Shown: in pieces, positions 32,801-43,200 of the stretch
Layout: every line of letters starts with the position of its first letter
Position numbering within the stretch: the stretch's first letter is position 1
Assembly: GCA_964019135.1 (NCBI GenBank)
Contig: OZ025256.1
Span: 42,814,035-42,878,034, forward strand
DNA: 64,000 bases
Direction of reading: 5' to 3'
From: Arenicola marina
Taxonomy: Eukaryota > Annelida > Polychaeta > Arenicolidae
The notes under the pieces: generated by a model
Told to the model about the DNA's origin: nothing
Databases searched by the model: none
The model's input: only the letters and a program-made list of their open reading frames with translations
Made by a program: the position numbers and the translations under genes

Positions 32801-35800
32801 ACGGCACAAGTTACATGTTTGTTTAACTTGCTCAGTTTTTGTTTGTTTCCTTTACTGCTTTTCCTTTCTTTTTGTGTACTACGAGTAGGAAATAAATAAT
32901 TAAAAAAATAAAAATATAACAGGGATAGTACAGGAAATGACCAAGTACCCATAGTTACCTGACTCTTGTTGCTGTGCTTGGCGTTGCTACCCATAGTTAC
33001 CTGACTCTTGTTGCTGTGCTTGGCGTTGCTACCCATAGTTACCTGACTCTTGTTGCTGTGCTTGGCATTGCTCCCCATAGTTACCTGACTCTTGTTGCTG
33101 TGCTTGGCATTGCTCCCCATAGTTACCGGACTCTTGTTGCTGTGCTTGGCATAGCTACCCATAGTTACCTGACTCTTGTTGCTGTGCTTGGTATTGCTCC
33201 TCATAGTTACCAGACTCTTGTTGCTGTGATTGGCATTGCTACCCATAGTTACCGGACTCTTGTCGCTGTGCTTGGCATTGCTCCTCATAGTTACCAGACT
33301 CTTGTTGCTGTGCTTGGCATTGCTCCCCATAGTTACCGGACTCTTGTTGCTGTGCTTGGCATAGCTACCCATAGTTACCTGACTCTTGTTGCTGTGCTTG
33401 GTATTGCTCCTCATAGTTACCACTCTTGTTGCTGTGATTGGCATTGCTACCCATAGTTACCGGACTCTTGTCGCTGTGCTTGGCATTGCTACTCATAGTT
33501 ACCTGACTCTTGTTGCTGTGCTTGGCATTGCTACCCATAGTTACCTGACTCTTGTTGCTGTGCTTGGTGTTGCTACCCATAGTTACCGGACTCTTGTTGC
33601 TGTGCTTGGCATTGCTACCCATAGTTACCTGACTCTTGTTGCTGTGCTTGGCATTGCTCCCCATAGTTACCAGACTCTTGTTGCTGTGATTGGCATTGCT
33701 ACCCATAGTTACATAATTCTTGTTGCTGTGCTTGGCATTGCTCCCCATAGTTACCAGACTCTTGTTGCTGTGATTGGCATTGCTACCCATAGTTACCTGA
33801 CTCTTGTCGCTGTGCTTGGCATTGCTACCCATAGTTACCTGACTCTTGTTGCTGTGCTTGGCATTGCTACCCATAGTTACCTGACTCTTGTTGTTGTGCT
33901 TGGCATTGCTACCCATAGTTACCTGACTCTTGTTGTTGTGCTTGGCGTTGCTATTCTTGCCGTGAACACGGAAGCTGAAGTCCCTTGTTGCCGCCAGAGG
34001 TCGTGCCAAGGCAGACACCTAAGAGGCAAAGAATAAGAGTTCAACAAGTATTAAACGGCAAACAACATACATAACACAAAATGTATCTATTTACATACAT
34101 TTTAATTAGTCCAATGAAGTACCCGTGAGTAGAATACATAAACAACATTGGGAAATAATTTGATCATCATGTCAACTGGATACCGAAATAAACTGTTTAG
34201 GTTTGATGCTGCCTTTAGACCAGTGATAAATGGATTTGTTTTGATGTTGCCTTTGTGCACACATGGTTTATCACTGGAATCATGACATTTCAAGAATAAT
34301 GGCAATACTGATCATCCTTTTATTTTGCAACAGTGTTTGAATAGTAAATAAAGGGATTGGGAAATTGTTACTGATGACAATGAACATAGTCAAAAGAACG
34401 ATGATGTTGAAATTGATCACAGTATAGTCAGCAAGATGACAGTAACATAGAAAAACTGCTTCAATATTGCCTAGAACAGGAATGAAATTAATTAGTTGGT
34501 GACACACCTAAGGCACCTTTACTTTATATCAGCTTTTGCTTCACCCACTTGACCTCACTCATATTGCCCAAAGAAATTGGAAAAAGTACCTATTTATGGA
34601 GATGAAAAGCTGGATACTAAAACTGCAGTAGTAAGCAGCAAAACTCACAAGCAAGAATAGTATGAAATGTTGGACAAGACCATCAAGGAAATGTCAAGTG
34701 CAACAGAAATAAGACAACCTCTTCAGATTAGTCAGTAATAGATTGATCTTTGGATCCTCTATCATGCTCAGCTTATGGAGAGTGTTTCACCTATCATTGA
34801 TCTTCTTATCCTCCGAGGGTCATTGGCCTAATTTCACCAAATTCATATGTAAAGATTGATTACAACAGTAATTCATATATATTGATCTCAGATGCCATAG
34901 TTATCAACAATATGATATCTAAAGGCCACCTTCTAAGTAAATTTTCTTCTCAGTTATGTATCAATGGTGATCATTACAGGTACATGCCACAAGATGTGCT
35001 TACTCCAACCTGTCAAGAATTTGCTCTTACACAGCCAGCCTCAACTGTGCAGTTATGTGAAAAAAGCTACAAAATATGAAAATCTCATGTTGCGAAAGAC
35101 TGAAAAGTGGCATTCCAAAAGGCACCACTTTTGGAAGTGTCCAGGACATTGAAGAATAAATATTGATCAAGAAGAATTTGAGACCATTTCAAAAATAATA
35201 TGCAAGCATGATTAGACCAAATAGATTTTAGATATTTTAGACAGACATTCTTGTAAATACTTCAATTTATATATATAGTGCTTCAGGTTCTGGTTTAATA
35301 TATTGATTTCATATATTATATACAGGTTTTGTGATTGCCTCCGACCATACTGACTCACATATATATATGATTCACATATATTAGGATTTATATCCTGCAA
35401 ATTTCATAATACTGGTACTCTGCTTATAAATTTCATGGAACCCTCAGACCAAGAAGAGCAGGCAACCCATAGGCAATGTATGTATATCGATCTATATGTG
35501 TACTCAGTACCTACAGACAAGGAAGTAGTTACGTTAGATATCAATTAATACCTTAAGCATAATGATTAATTTTACCTGGTTACAATAAATAAACCATAAT
35601 CACTGAGCATTAATTGATAGAGATATAAATAATATCACCCAGTGATCTTACGCTGAACAGTGAATGATGCCATCAAGCAGATTGGTTGCTTCTAAGTGCA
35701 GCAGAGCAACATTTGCTTATATTATAATTGCAAATATTTCAGGAAAGAGGGAGGTTTTAGTGCAGATGGGTTAGGGATGGAGACCAGAGGGTGTGAATAA

Positions 35801-36502
35801 CACATTTGCTAATTGCAGTCTAGACGGAAAGGTCATATCTCATATATAAAGCTTGCACATGTAACATATTAATAGAAAATACTGTATACTATAATGCAGA
35901 GTTTGTATCTGTATGCATTATGTGCTTATACTGGTAATGGTGCCTAAATAAATAAATAATCATTAAGAACGTGTTTGCATAGATCTAGCAGCACCAGATG
36001 GTAAAAGGCATTACAGTTTCAAGATATTCGAGATTCCTTCTCCGTAATAGATATATATACCTTATTGAATAATAGATAATATTTTGTAATTCATAATGTA
36101 ACACTACCAATATGATATCCCTCAGCCCAGCCCTCTGTGGACCCCTCCAAGGATAGAATACGTAAACGTATAGAATACGTAAACACTATAATTGTTCGAG
36201 CACACATTATAATAAAAGCTACAGTCGATTCCTTACTAACGTCGAAAGATTTTAACATTGTTACCGTTGTACCCCTAGAGAAGCTGGCTTGCCTGGAGGC
36301 ACTTGCGCCAACTCATACCCCTAGTCCACCTATCCTAATCTTATGCATTGGGATTAGAGTCACTGGATCACTGAAATTACATATTTATATCTTTATGACA
36401 TGATTGGAGGCGGCAATTCTTATATTTATAACTTAAACTTACCACATTGGTAGTATGCGGCTTCCTAAGAAGGTTGCTGGAGAGTTTTAATAATGACGCC
36501 AT
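26837..36502 (-). CDS. SDHA: Succinate dehydrogenase flavoprotein subunit (mitochondrial), exons 1-7, 3' half missing
   Basis: SDHA oxidises succinate to fumarate in the citric acid cycle and passes electrons to the respiratory chain as part of complex II. Minus-strand exons are 36443-36502, 33923-34018, 32448-32609, 30593-30736, 28642-28806, 27609-27757 and 26837-26961. All have GT/AG ends and compatible phases. Exon 1 gives a targeting-type N-terminus ([16 protein letters not shown]). Exon 3 holds the FAD-binding [10 protein letters not shown] and the flavin-linked histidine in TRSHTVAAQ, residue 101 by this model. Later exons give [49 protein letters not shown] and FVQFHPTG. About 300 of an expected 660 residues are present. 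The rest of the catalytic core and C-terminus should follow, but I find no such exon down to base 1. Four of the seven donors adjoin tandem arrays. Confidence 0.95.
26962..27484 (-). other. SDHA intron 6, unique part
   Basis: It contains three close ACACGTGGCGA/GCACGTGGCGA-type copies just upstream of the exon 7 acceptor (26997-27027) and otherwise ordinary AT-rich DNA. No other feature is seen. Confidence 0.6.
27485..27608 (-). repeat. 15-16-bp array anchored on the donor of SDHA exon 6
   Basis: About eight units of the type CTCGGGGTGGTCACC are read on the minus strand directly after the donor. The exon ends CCTCGGG and the intron starts GTAAGTGACCTCAGGGTGGT, so the unit resembles the junction itself. 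Units alternate CTCGGGG and CTCAGGG versions. Confidence 0.85.
27765..27868 (-). repeat. 10-bp array upstream of the acceptor of SDHA exon 6
   Basis: Ten or so units of GTGACCTGAT or GTGACCTGTT on the minus strand end only about ten bases before the acceptor GACTGTTGCAG. Together with the donor-side array, exon 6 is enclosed by minisatellites on both sides. Confidence 0.88.
27869..28641 (-). other. SDHA intron 5 remainder
   Basis: AT-rich sequence with an (ATAA)n/(TA)n simple-repeat tract near 28450-28605. No exon or transposon was recognised. Confidence 0.6.
28882..29035. repeat. 38-bp array, four units, in SDHA intron 4
   Basis: Units contain GACGAAGTACAAGTAGCGCG, then CAGATACCTCTAGCAACT. 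It starts about 75 bases upstream of the exon 5 acceptor on the coding strand and does not include exon sequence. Confidence 0.88.
29430..30592 (-). repeat. 55-bp array carrying the end of SDHA exon 4 and its donor
   Basis: About 21 units run on the minus strand as TACATGTGTGAGGAGGCCCC, CAAGGCTGTCATAGAG, then GTGAGTGACATCCA. The first 36-38 bases of each unit copy the exon 4 end (encoding [12 protein letters not shown]) and the rest copies the intron start. Every unit keeps the strong donor GAG/GTGAGT. Because 55 is not a multiple of 3, use of a distal donor would shift the frame. The ORF-like reading of the plus strand ([12 protein letters not shown]) is a by-product. Confidence 0.96.
30764..30990 (-). 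mobile_element. tRNA-derived SINE (family 1), copy E, in SDHA intron 3
   Basis: On the minus strand the copy has a box B-like GACAGGTTCGAATCTCCCC and the body block GATCAGGATCCCATATCTTT, and it ends near GTTAAAGCGTCCCCCC. It inserted about 30 bases upstream of the exon 4 acceptor, in the same orientation as the gene. Confidence 0.75.
30991..32157. other. SDHA intron 3, unique part
   Basis: AT-rich DNA. An 82-codon frame at 31499-31747 on the plus strand has no recognisable relatives and no splice context. Confidence 0.55.
32158..32279. mobile_element. Small MITE, 122 bp, imperfect inverted repeats
   Basis: The left end AGCTGTGTAGTGACGCGGAA and the right end TTCCCGCGTCACCACAGCT are inverted copies with a few differences. 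The element lies in SDHA intron 3, has no coding capacity, and its target duplication is not clear. Confidence 0.65.
32610..32951. other. AT-rich simple repeat and unique part of SDHA intron 2
   Basis: The stretch at 32625-32720 is a run of TATTATGTTATTATATATAT-type units. The remaining 200 bases are AT-rich and unremarkable. Confidence 0.65.
32952..33922 (-). repeat. 42-bp array carrying the end of SDHA exon 2 and its donor
   Basis: About 23 units on the minus strand consist of AGCAATGCCAAGCACAACAA, CAAGAGTCAG and GTAACTATGGGT. The first 30 bases copy the exon 2 end and the last 12 copy the intron start. Each unit is exactly 14 codons ([14 protein letters not shown]) in the SDHA frame, so the reading frame runs on through most of the array. 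Most units keep the CAG/GTAACT donor; some have CCG, CTG or ATT before the junction, which would weaken it. Single-residue variants (AKHS, ANHS, TKHS) show older divergence. Confidence 0.96.
34019..36442 (-). other. SDHA intron 1
   Basis: 2.4 kb of AT-rich DNA. It holds one arm-like copy (36137-36320) of the foldback element found at 54788-55478. Open frames at 34882-35079 and 34964-35152 resemble no family I recognise. Confidence 0.65.
36137..36320. mobile_element. Single arm of the AAGTGCCTCCAGG foldback family
   Basis: It contains TAGAATACGTAAACACTATA, then ATAATAAAAGCTACAGTCGA, and ends GGCTTGCCTGGAGGCACTTG. The same blocks form both arms of the inverted repeat at 54788-55478. A second arm is not present here, so this is a solo or truncated copy within SDHA intron 1. 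Confidence 0.75.
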
Positions 36503-39497
36503 GATGTGGCCGGCCTGGAGTCTGTGGAAAAAAAATGTAGAGTTTTTATATTACTGCGCGACAACGATTGAAACGTCCTTACCCACCAGCCAGGCGAGGT
36601 TTCAAAGCCAACCAAACATAACCGGCCTTGGTTTGAAGTGTCAGTGACCTTTCAAAACATGCTTATAACACCGAACTGTCGAATAAGCAACACTTAAACA
36701 AACTGTCTATCTGTAAGGTGCAACTCTTTTAAGATCCGAGCATCAATTGGATAACAAATCACATATTGCAACATAACTGACACTTAAATTGCTACTTTTA
36801 TGCGGCGATATTCCTACATGTAGCTTACGTGCTTGCGGTTTCGACCTTGACCTCACCTCGAAAGCGGAACAGTGAATTTCCGAAAATGCGAATCGGCTAT
36901 GAGTTTGTATCGCCACAATAAATTATCAATATTTTTCAAATGAATATTGCTACAGATTGCAAACTCACTTCTATCTGACACCTCTATAAGTCAGCACGTA
37001 GTGGTACATTTCTACTTGCACAAATAGACTCAGTAAAATTATATTTAGCTTTATCCTATTTTAGGGGGTCATGCATATTTTCTATTTTAGTAGTACTCAC
37101 GAATTCTTATACGGTGTCCACTAAGGGTTATTTTGACCCTCGCAACCACGCGGTTCGGCCTCTGTGTGCGAAATAGCCCTGCGTGCATTGAAAGATACAG
37201 AGGGGGGAGGGAGGGGTGGGGGAGGGGGGCAACGAACGCACCCCGCCTTAATTACGCACTGAAGTTAAAAAGCAATTTTTTTGAACAGATGTCTCATTTT
37301 CGCTATTGTCAAGTTAGATCGATGAGCAGACACCAATTAATATTTGGAACAAGACATTATTTTCGCGACCCGGGCCTTAATTAAATCCCATCCTGATTTT
37401 TTCCTTTCAACTCCAACACCCCAACGTTCTGCTTGCGCCTCCATATCTCCCTTGGAAATCACTCACTCCCCCTCTTTTTTAAGCCTGTACATCTCATCTG
37501 CAGATCCTGATTTCGACTTCAGCTGGGTATCAAACCGGCCCCTGCCGTTACATACGTCACACATCATGGATATTTTGGAGACTAAGGGAGGGAGAGTGCC
37601 CACTGCCCCCCCCCCCCCCCCCCCCCGCGGGGCCACTTTGACGCCCAACCATCAGGGGTTACTACTCTTTTTAAGTCGACCATTCTATGTTTTCCGAACA
37701 AAAAACATTCACGCTTTCATGCAGATAACGCACATGTGACGTCATAATTATAATACACCAACCATACTATGACCTCACAGAACAAACGTTTCCGTGGCAA
37801 CGTCTTAAACAAAGCAAGCCAAGCATCATCACACATTTATCACATGAAGCTCATTATTACCGGCTGCAAACAGCTAGACTGTCAGTCGGACTGATTTAAA
37901 GTCGAGAACGGGTGGATGATTTAATCGCTGCACGGTGAGTTTAAAAACAGAATATGTTACTGAACATAGATTATGTTACCACGTGGAAAAACATTAGCAA
38001 GCTTAACAAACTGTTCACTATTTTTTTGGAACCGCAATTAGTATATTGGCCAACAGGAAGTTATTTTTCAGTCATTGGGAAATGGAAATGCATATTTTTA
38101 TGATGAGTTGTCACCGGTTCAACGGTTCCGACATGAAAAAGTTGGTTGATCTGGCAGAATAAGAGCGACCTTTATGTAAGCTCATACCCCCAACGAACAA
38201 CAATCTATGTGCACCAGACATCATGTCTTACCAAATAGTTCATTAGAAGGAAGCAATTTTTGTTTTAATATATTTTAAGCAATGCCTTTATCAGATGGTG
38301 ACTATAGGGTAGTGGTAAGAGAGACCTATTACACATTTACTCCTACAACACATGCAAGATCCACGTAAATTAGTTCCGTAGGGTTGGCTCTGACAATCTC
38401 TGAAGAGCTCTCATTTCATCAGTTGGATTGATGACCTGGGGAGGGGAGGAGGATGGGGGGGGGGGGGGGGGAGGTGTGCACGCACTCGCGTCAGTTGATA
38501 CCTCCGCAGTCATCGAGGGGTATGGAGAGGGGGGACTCTCGGAGGTGGGCTTTAGCAAAATAAAGGCTTGCTAAGCAGGACCTATATAAGCTCGGGGACG
38601 ATCCCCATCGAGACAATGTCCCAGAAACACCGTTCCAGACTCACATATTGGGTAAGGTGGTGCTATAGATTTGTGAACACATAATTTGAGTCTCAATAGA
38701 TGATGAAAACTTTCTGGAACTTTTTTTGATTAATGAACATTTTTCCATATTGGAATAAAAGTCCCTGGGACTTAATTGGTATTACACGTCATAATGATTT
38801 CATAATAATTGCTGTCATTGACAAGGTACGCTGTCAAGCCCCGTGTTGTATCTCGGAATGTATTCCATTTTAGTACATCATACCAGAATTTTGTCCCTGA
38901 AATAAAATAATTCTCTTTACATTGTGTACCGATTTATATAACTTCAGCATATGGTCAGCTGGCACGTAAGTAAGAAAACGCCAAATGAAATCGATTGTTC
39001 TGTTTTGATATCATATTAAAGGCAATTTCAGAGGTCGGCCTCAGATGGCCTAAATGTTTCATTGAAAGACGGTATTTTACCTCAAAGCAAACCTCATGGC
39101 ACAATGTTAGCTAGAAATAAATATTTTGATTACCAGTGAGTGCATTATAACTTGTATTGTACTCTGGTGGGATAACATGTTGTAGGCTTTCGATCAGTGG
39201 GGGGGGGGGGGGTGCTAAAAAGCCTGGCTTTAGAAGGGTTCCGCAGGAAAAGTCCCCCTTCCCCCCTTTCACCTTCAAAATCGACTAGGAAGGGGCATCT
39301 CTTTTCCATTGCTCTGCTATATATGTCGCCGGTCTATGCAGACCCGCTCGAACGATCTTTTGCAGGGAAAATAGCATTGATCTATGCTATTTTCCCTGTA
39401 AAACCCGCCCTATGGGCGCAAATTGTTTTCTTGTCCACTCTGTATAGGGTAACTTTTTCATCACTAATGTCCGCTCTCTCATGCATCACGAGGCCCC
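36503..39497. other. Region upstream of SDHA, no gene recognised
   Basis: The first few hundred bases should hold the SDHA promoter; the start codon context on the minus strand is CACATCATGG. Beyond that are C runs (37606-37626), a G run (38457-38471) and AT-rich unique DNA. No exon was recognised on either strand. Confidence 0.5.
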
Positions 39498-39830
39498 CAG
39501 GGACCCCCCCCCCCCCCCCCGCGCCATATTTGTATAATAGTGCCGAACGCCCCGATGTCGTGGTAGTTCCAGCAGTGGGCAGCCCCCCCCCCCCCCCCTT
39601 TTGAGGAGGAATGCCGTTTTTCAACGCAAAATTTAGGCCATCTGAGACGTGGACCCCCCCTCCCCCTCCCTTTTTGAGGCAGAACGCTGTCTGAGGCGGC
39701 GTGGACCCCCCCCCCCCCGCCCCCGTCCCCGGTCGTCCAAAAATTGGTAGATTGCCCAGTCGCAATTTAGTTCAGAGCAAGTTTGGATTCCTCACCCCTT
39801 TTACAATTCCAGGATCCGCCCCTGCAGACT
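39498..39830 (-). mobile_element. C-tract MITE-like element (inverted copy)
   Basis: Read on the minus strand it starts GCAGGGGCGGATCCTGGAAT, continues with AAAAGGGGTGAGGAATCC and then G-run blocks carrying GGCCTAAATTTTGCGTTGAA. The plus-strand copy at 59664-59905 has the same order. The left part (39498-39590) also matches the G-tract elements at 5945 and 56070, so at least two related elements are fused or nested here. Confidence 0.6.
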
Positions 39831-40265
39831 CAGAGTCAATGAACTTTAACGGTCGCACTAACTTCCTCGAAAGAGTGACGCCACGTCTGCGCCAGTTTGC
39901 GATAAATATGATAGCAACAAATCGAATTCCCGAATGTCTATACAACGGGTCAATATTCCATGTATGAACCCACGAAATGCATTATTGTTGTAAACATTAG
40001 GCGTGAGTAATACGAGAGCTATGCTGAAACAATGGTTCGCCCTTACATGGAAGAACGACCGTACCACGTCGTGTATTACAATTACGTCCAGTAACCCTGA
40101 CGACTAAGTCAATTTCATATTATTATGTTCTACAGTAGCCATGGCATCAGTGTGGATTGTTTTTTATGACTGTCATGTAATCTTATTCTAAAAATTAATG
40201 CCACATTATAGCCTATATCATTCGTCCTATAATAATCACGAAAGAGTCCATTTGATGTTATAACC
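39831..40265. other. Unassigned unique sequence
   Basis: About 430 bases between the MITE-like element and the 6.5-kb satellite. No exon or repeat was recognised. Confidence 0.5.
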
Positions 40266-43200
40266 GTCCAGCTACTATGGTGACATCGCTTTGGAGCTGC
40301 CGCGACACTGTCAAGTGGCAGCTTGATGCCATCCATTTGCAATGGCGACACCGTCCAGTTGCCATGACGATAGCATCAAGTTGCCACGGTGACATCGCCC
40401 AGTGGATGTCGTGTCATCGTCCAGTTGCCATGGCGACATCGTTAAGTGGATGTCGTGTCATCGTCCAGTTGCCATGGCGACATCGTTGAGCGGATGTCGT
40501 GTCATCGTCCAGTTGCTATGGTGACTTCGCCCAGTAGATGTCTTGATGCCATCCATTTGCAATGGCGACACCGTCCAGTTGCCATGGCGATATCATCAAG
40601 TTGCCACGGTGACATCGTCCAGATGCCATGGCGACATCGTCAGATCGCCATGGCAACATCGTCCAGTGGGTGTCGTGTCATCGTCCAGTTGCCATGGTGA
40701 CATCGCCCAGTGGATGTCGTGTCATCGTCCAGTTGCCATGGCGACATCGTTGAGTGGATGTCGTGTCATCGTCCAGTTGCCATGGCGACATCGTTGAGCG
40801 GATGTCGTGTCATCGTCCAGTTGCTATGGTGACTTCGCCCAGTAGATGTCTTGATGCCATCCATTTGCAATGGCGACACCGTCCAGTTGCCATGGCGATA
40901 TCATCAAGTTGCCACGGTGACATCGTCCAGATGCCATGGCGACATCGTCAGATCGCCATGGCAACATCGTCCAGTGGGTGTCGTGTCATCGTCCAGTTGC
41001 CATGGTGACATCGTCCAGTGGATGTCGTGTCATCGTCCAGTTGCCATGGCGACATCGTTGAGTGGATGTCGTGTCATCGTCCAGTTGCCATGGCGACATC
41101 GTTGAGCGGATGTCGTGTCATCGTCCAGTTGCTATGGTGACTTCGCCCAGTAGATGTCTTGATGCCATCCATTTGCAATGGCGACACCGTCCAGTTGCCA
41201 TGGCGATATCATCAAGTTGCCACGGTGACATCGTCCAGATGCCATGGCGACATCGTCAGATCGCCATGGCAACATCGTCCAGTGGGTGTCGTGTCATCGT
41301 CCAGTTGCCATGGTGACATCGTCCAGTGGATGTCGTGTCATCGTCCAGGCGCAATGGCGACATCATCCAGTTGCTATGGTGACATCGTCCAGTGGATGTC
41401 GTGTCATCGTCCAGTTGCCATGGTGACTTCTTTGAGTGGATGTCGTGTCTTCGTCCAGTTGCCACGGCGACATCATCCAGTTGCAATGGCGATATCGTTG
41501 AGTGGATGTCGTGTCATCGTTCAGTTGACATGTAGACATCGTCCTGCTGCCATGGTGACATCGTCCTGCTGCCATGGTGACATCGTCCTGTTGTCATGCT
41601 GACATCGTCCAGTTAACATGGTGACATCGTTCAGTTGCCATGGTGACATCGTCCAGTGGATGTCGTGTAATTGTCCAGTAGATATCGTGTCATCGTCCAA
41701 TGGATGTCGTGTCATCGTCTAGTGGCCATGGCGACATCGTTGAGTGGATGTCGTGTCATCGTCCAGTTGCCATGGCGACATCATTGAGCGGATGTCGCGT
41801 CATCGTCCAGTTGCTATGGTGACTTCGCCCAGTAGATGTCTTGATGCCATCCATTTGCAATGGCGACATCGTCCGGTGGATGTCGTGTCATCGTCCAGTG
41901 GATGTCGTATCATTGTCCAGTTGCCATGGCGACATCGTCCAGTTGCCATGGCGACATCGTCCGGTTGCCATGGCGACTTCACCCAGTGAATGTCGTGTCA
42001 CCGTCCAGTTGCCATGGTGACTTCACCTAGTGAATGTCATATCATCGTCCAGTTGCCATGGCGACATCATTGAGCGGATGTCGCGTCATCGTCCAGTTGC
42101 TATGGTGACTTCGCCCAGTAGATGTCTTGATGCCATCCATTTGCAATGGCGACATCGTCCGGTGGATGTCGTGTCATCGTCCAGTGGATGTCGTATCATT
42201 GTCCAGTTGCCATGGCGACATCGTCCGGTTGCCATGGCGACTTCACCCAGTGAATGTCGTGTCACCGTCCAGTTGCCATGGTGACTTCACCTAGTGAATG
42301 TCATATCATCGTCCAGCTGCCATGGCGACATCGACCAGTTGCAATGGTGACATCGTCCAGTTGCAATGGTGACATCGTCCAGTTGCCATGGCGACATCAT
42401 TGAGCAGATGTCGCGTCATCGTCCAGTTGCTATGGTGACTTCGCCCAGTAGATGTCTTGATGCCATCCATTTGCAATGGCGACATCGTCCGGTGGATGTC
42501 GTGTCATCGTCCAGTGGATGTCGTATCATTGTCCAGTTGCCATGGCGACATCGTCCAGTTGCCATGGCGACATCGTCCGGTTGCCATGGCGACTTCACCC
42601 AGTGAATGTCGTGTCACCGTCCAGTTGCCATGGTGACTTCACCTAGTGAATGTCATATCATCGTCCAGCTGCCATGGCGACATCGACCAGTTGCAATGGT
42701 GACATCGTCCAGTTGCAATGGTGACATCGTCCAGTTGCCATGGCGACATCGTCCAGTGAATGCCGTGTCATCGTCCAGTGTCCATGGCGATATCATCAAG
42801 TTGCCACGGTGACATCGTCCAGTGGATGTCGTATTATCGTCCAGATGCCATGGCGACATCGTCTTATTTCCATGGCAACATCGTCCAGTGGGTGTCGTGT
42901 CATCGTCCAGTTGCCATGGTGACATCGTCCAGTGGATGTCGTGTCATCGTCCAGTTGCCATGGCGACATCGTTGAGTGAATGTCGTGTCATCGTCCAGTT
43001 GCCATGGCGACATCGTCCGGTTGCCATGGCGACTTCGCCCAGTGAATGTCGTGTCACCGTCCAGTTGCCATGGTGACTTCAACTAGTGAATGTCATATCA
43101 TCGTCCAGTTGCCATGGCGACATCGCTGAATGGATGTCGTATCATCGTCCAGCTGCCATAGCGACATCGACCAGTTGCAATGGTGACATCGTCCAGTTGC

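Noticed and set aside
34882-35152. Possible transposase or host exon in SDHA intron 1 (open frames of 62-65 codons)
   Set aside because: The frames are short, overlapping and AT-driven, with no motif or splice support.
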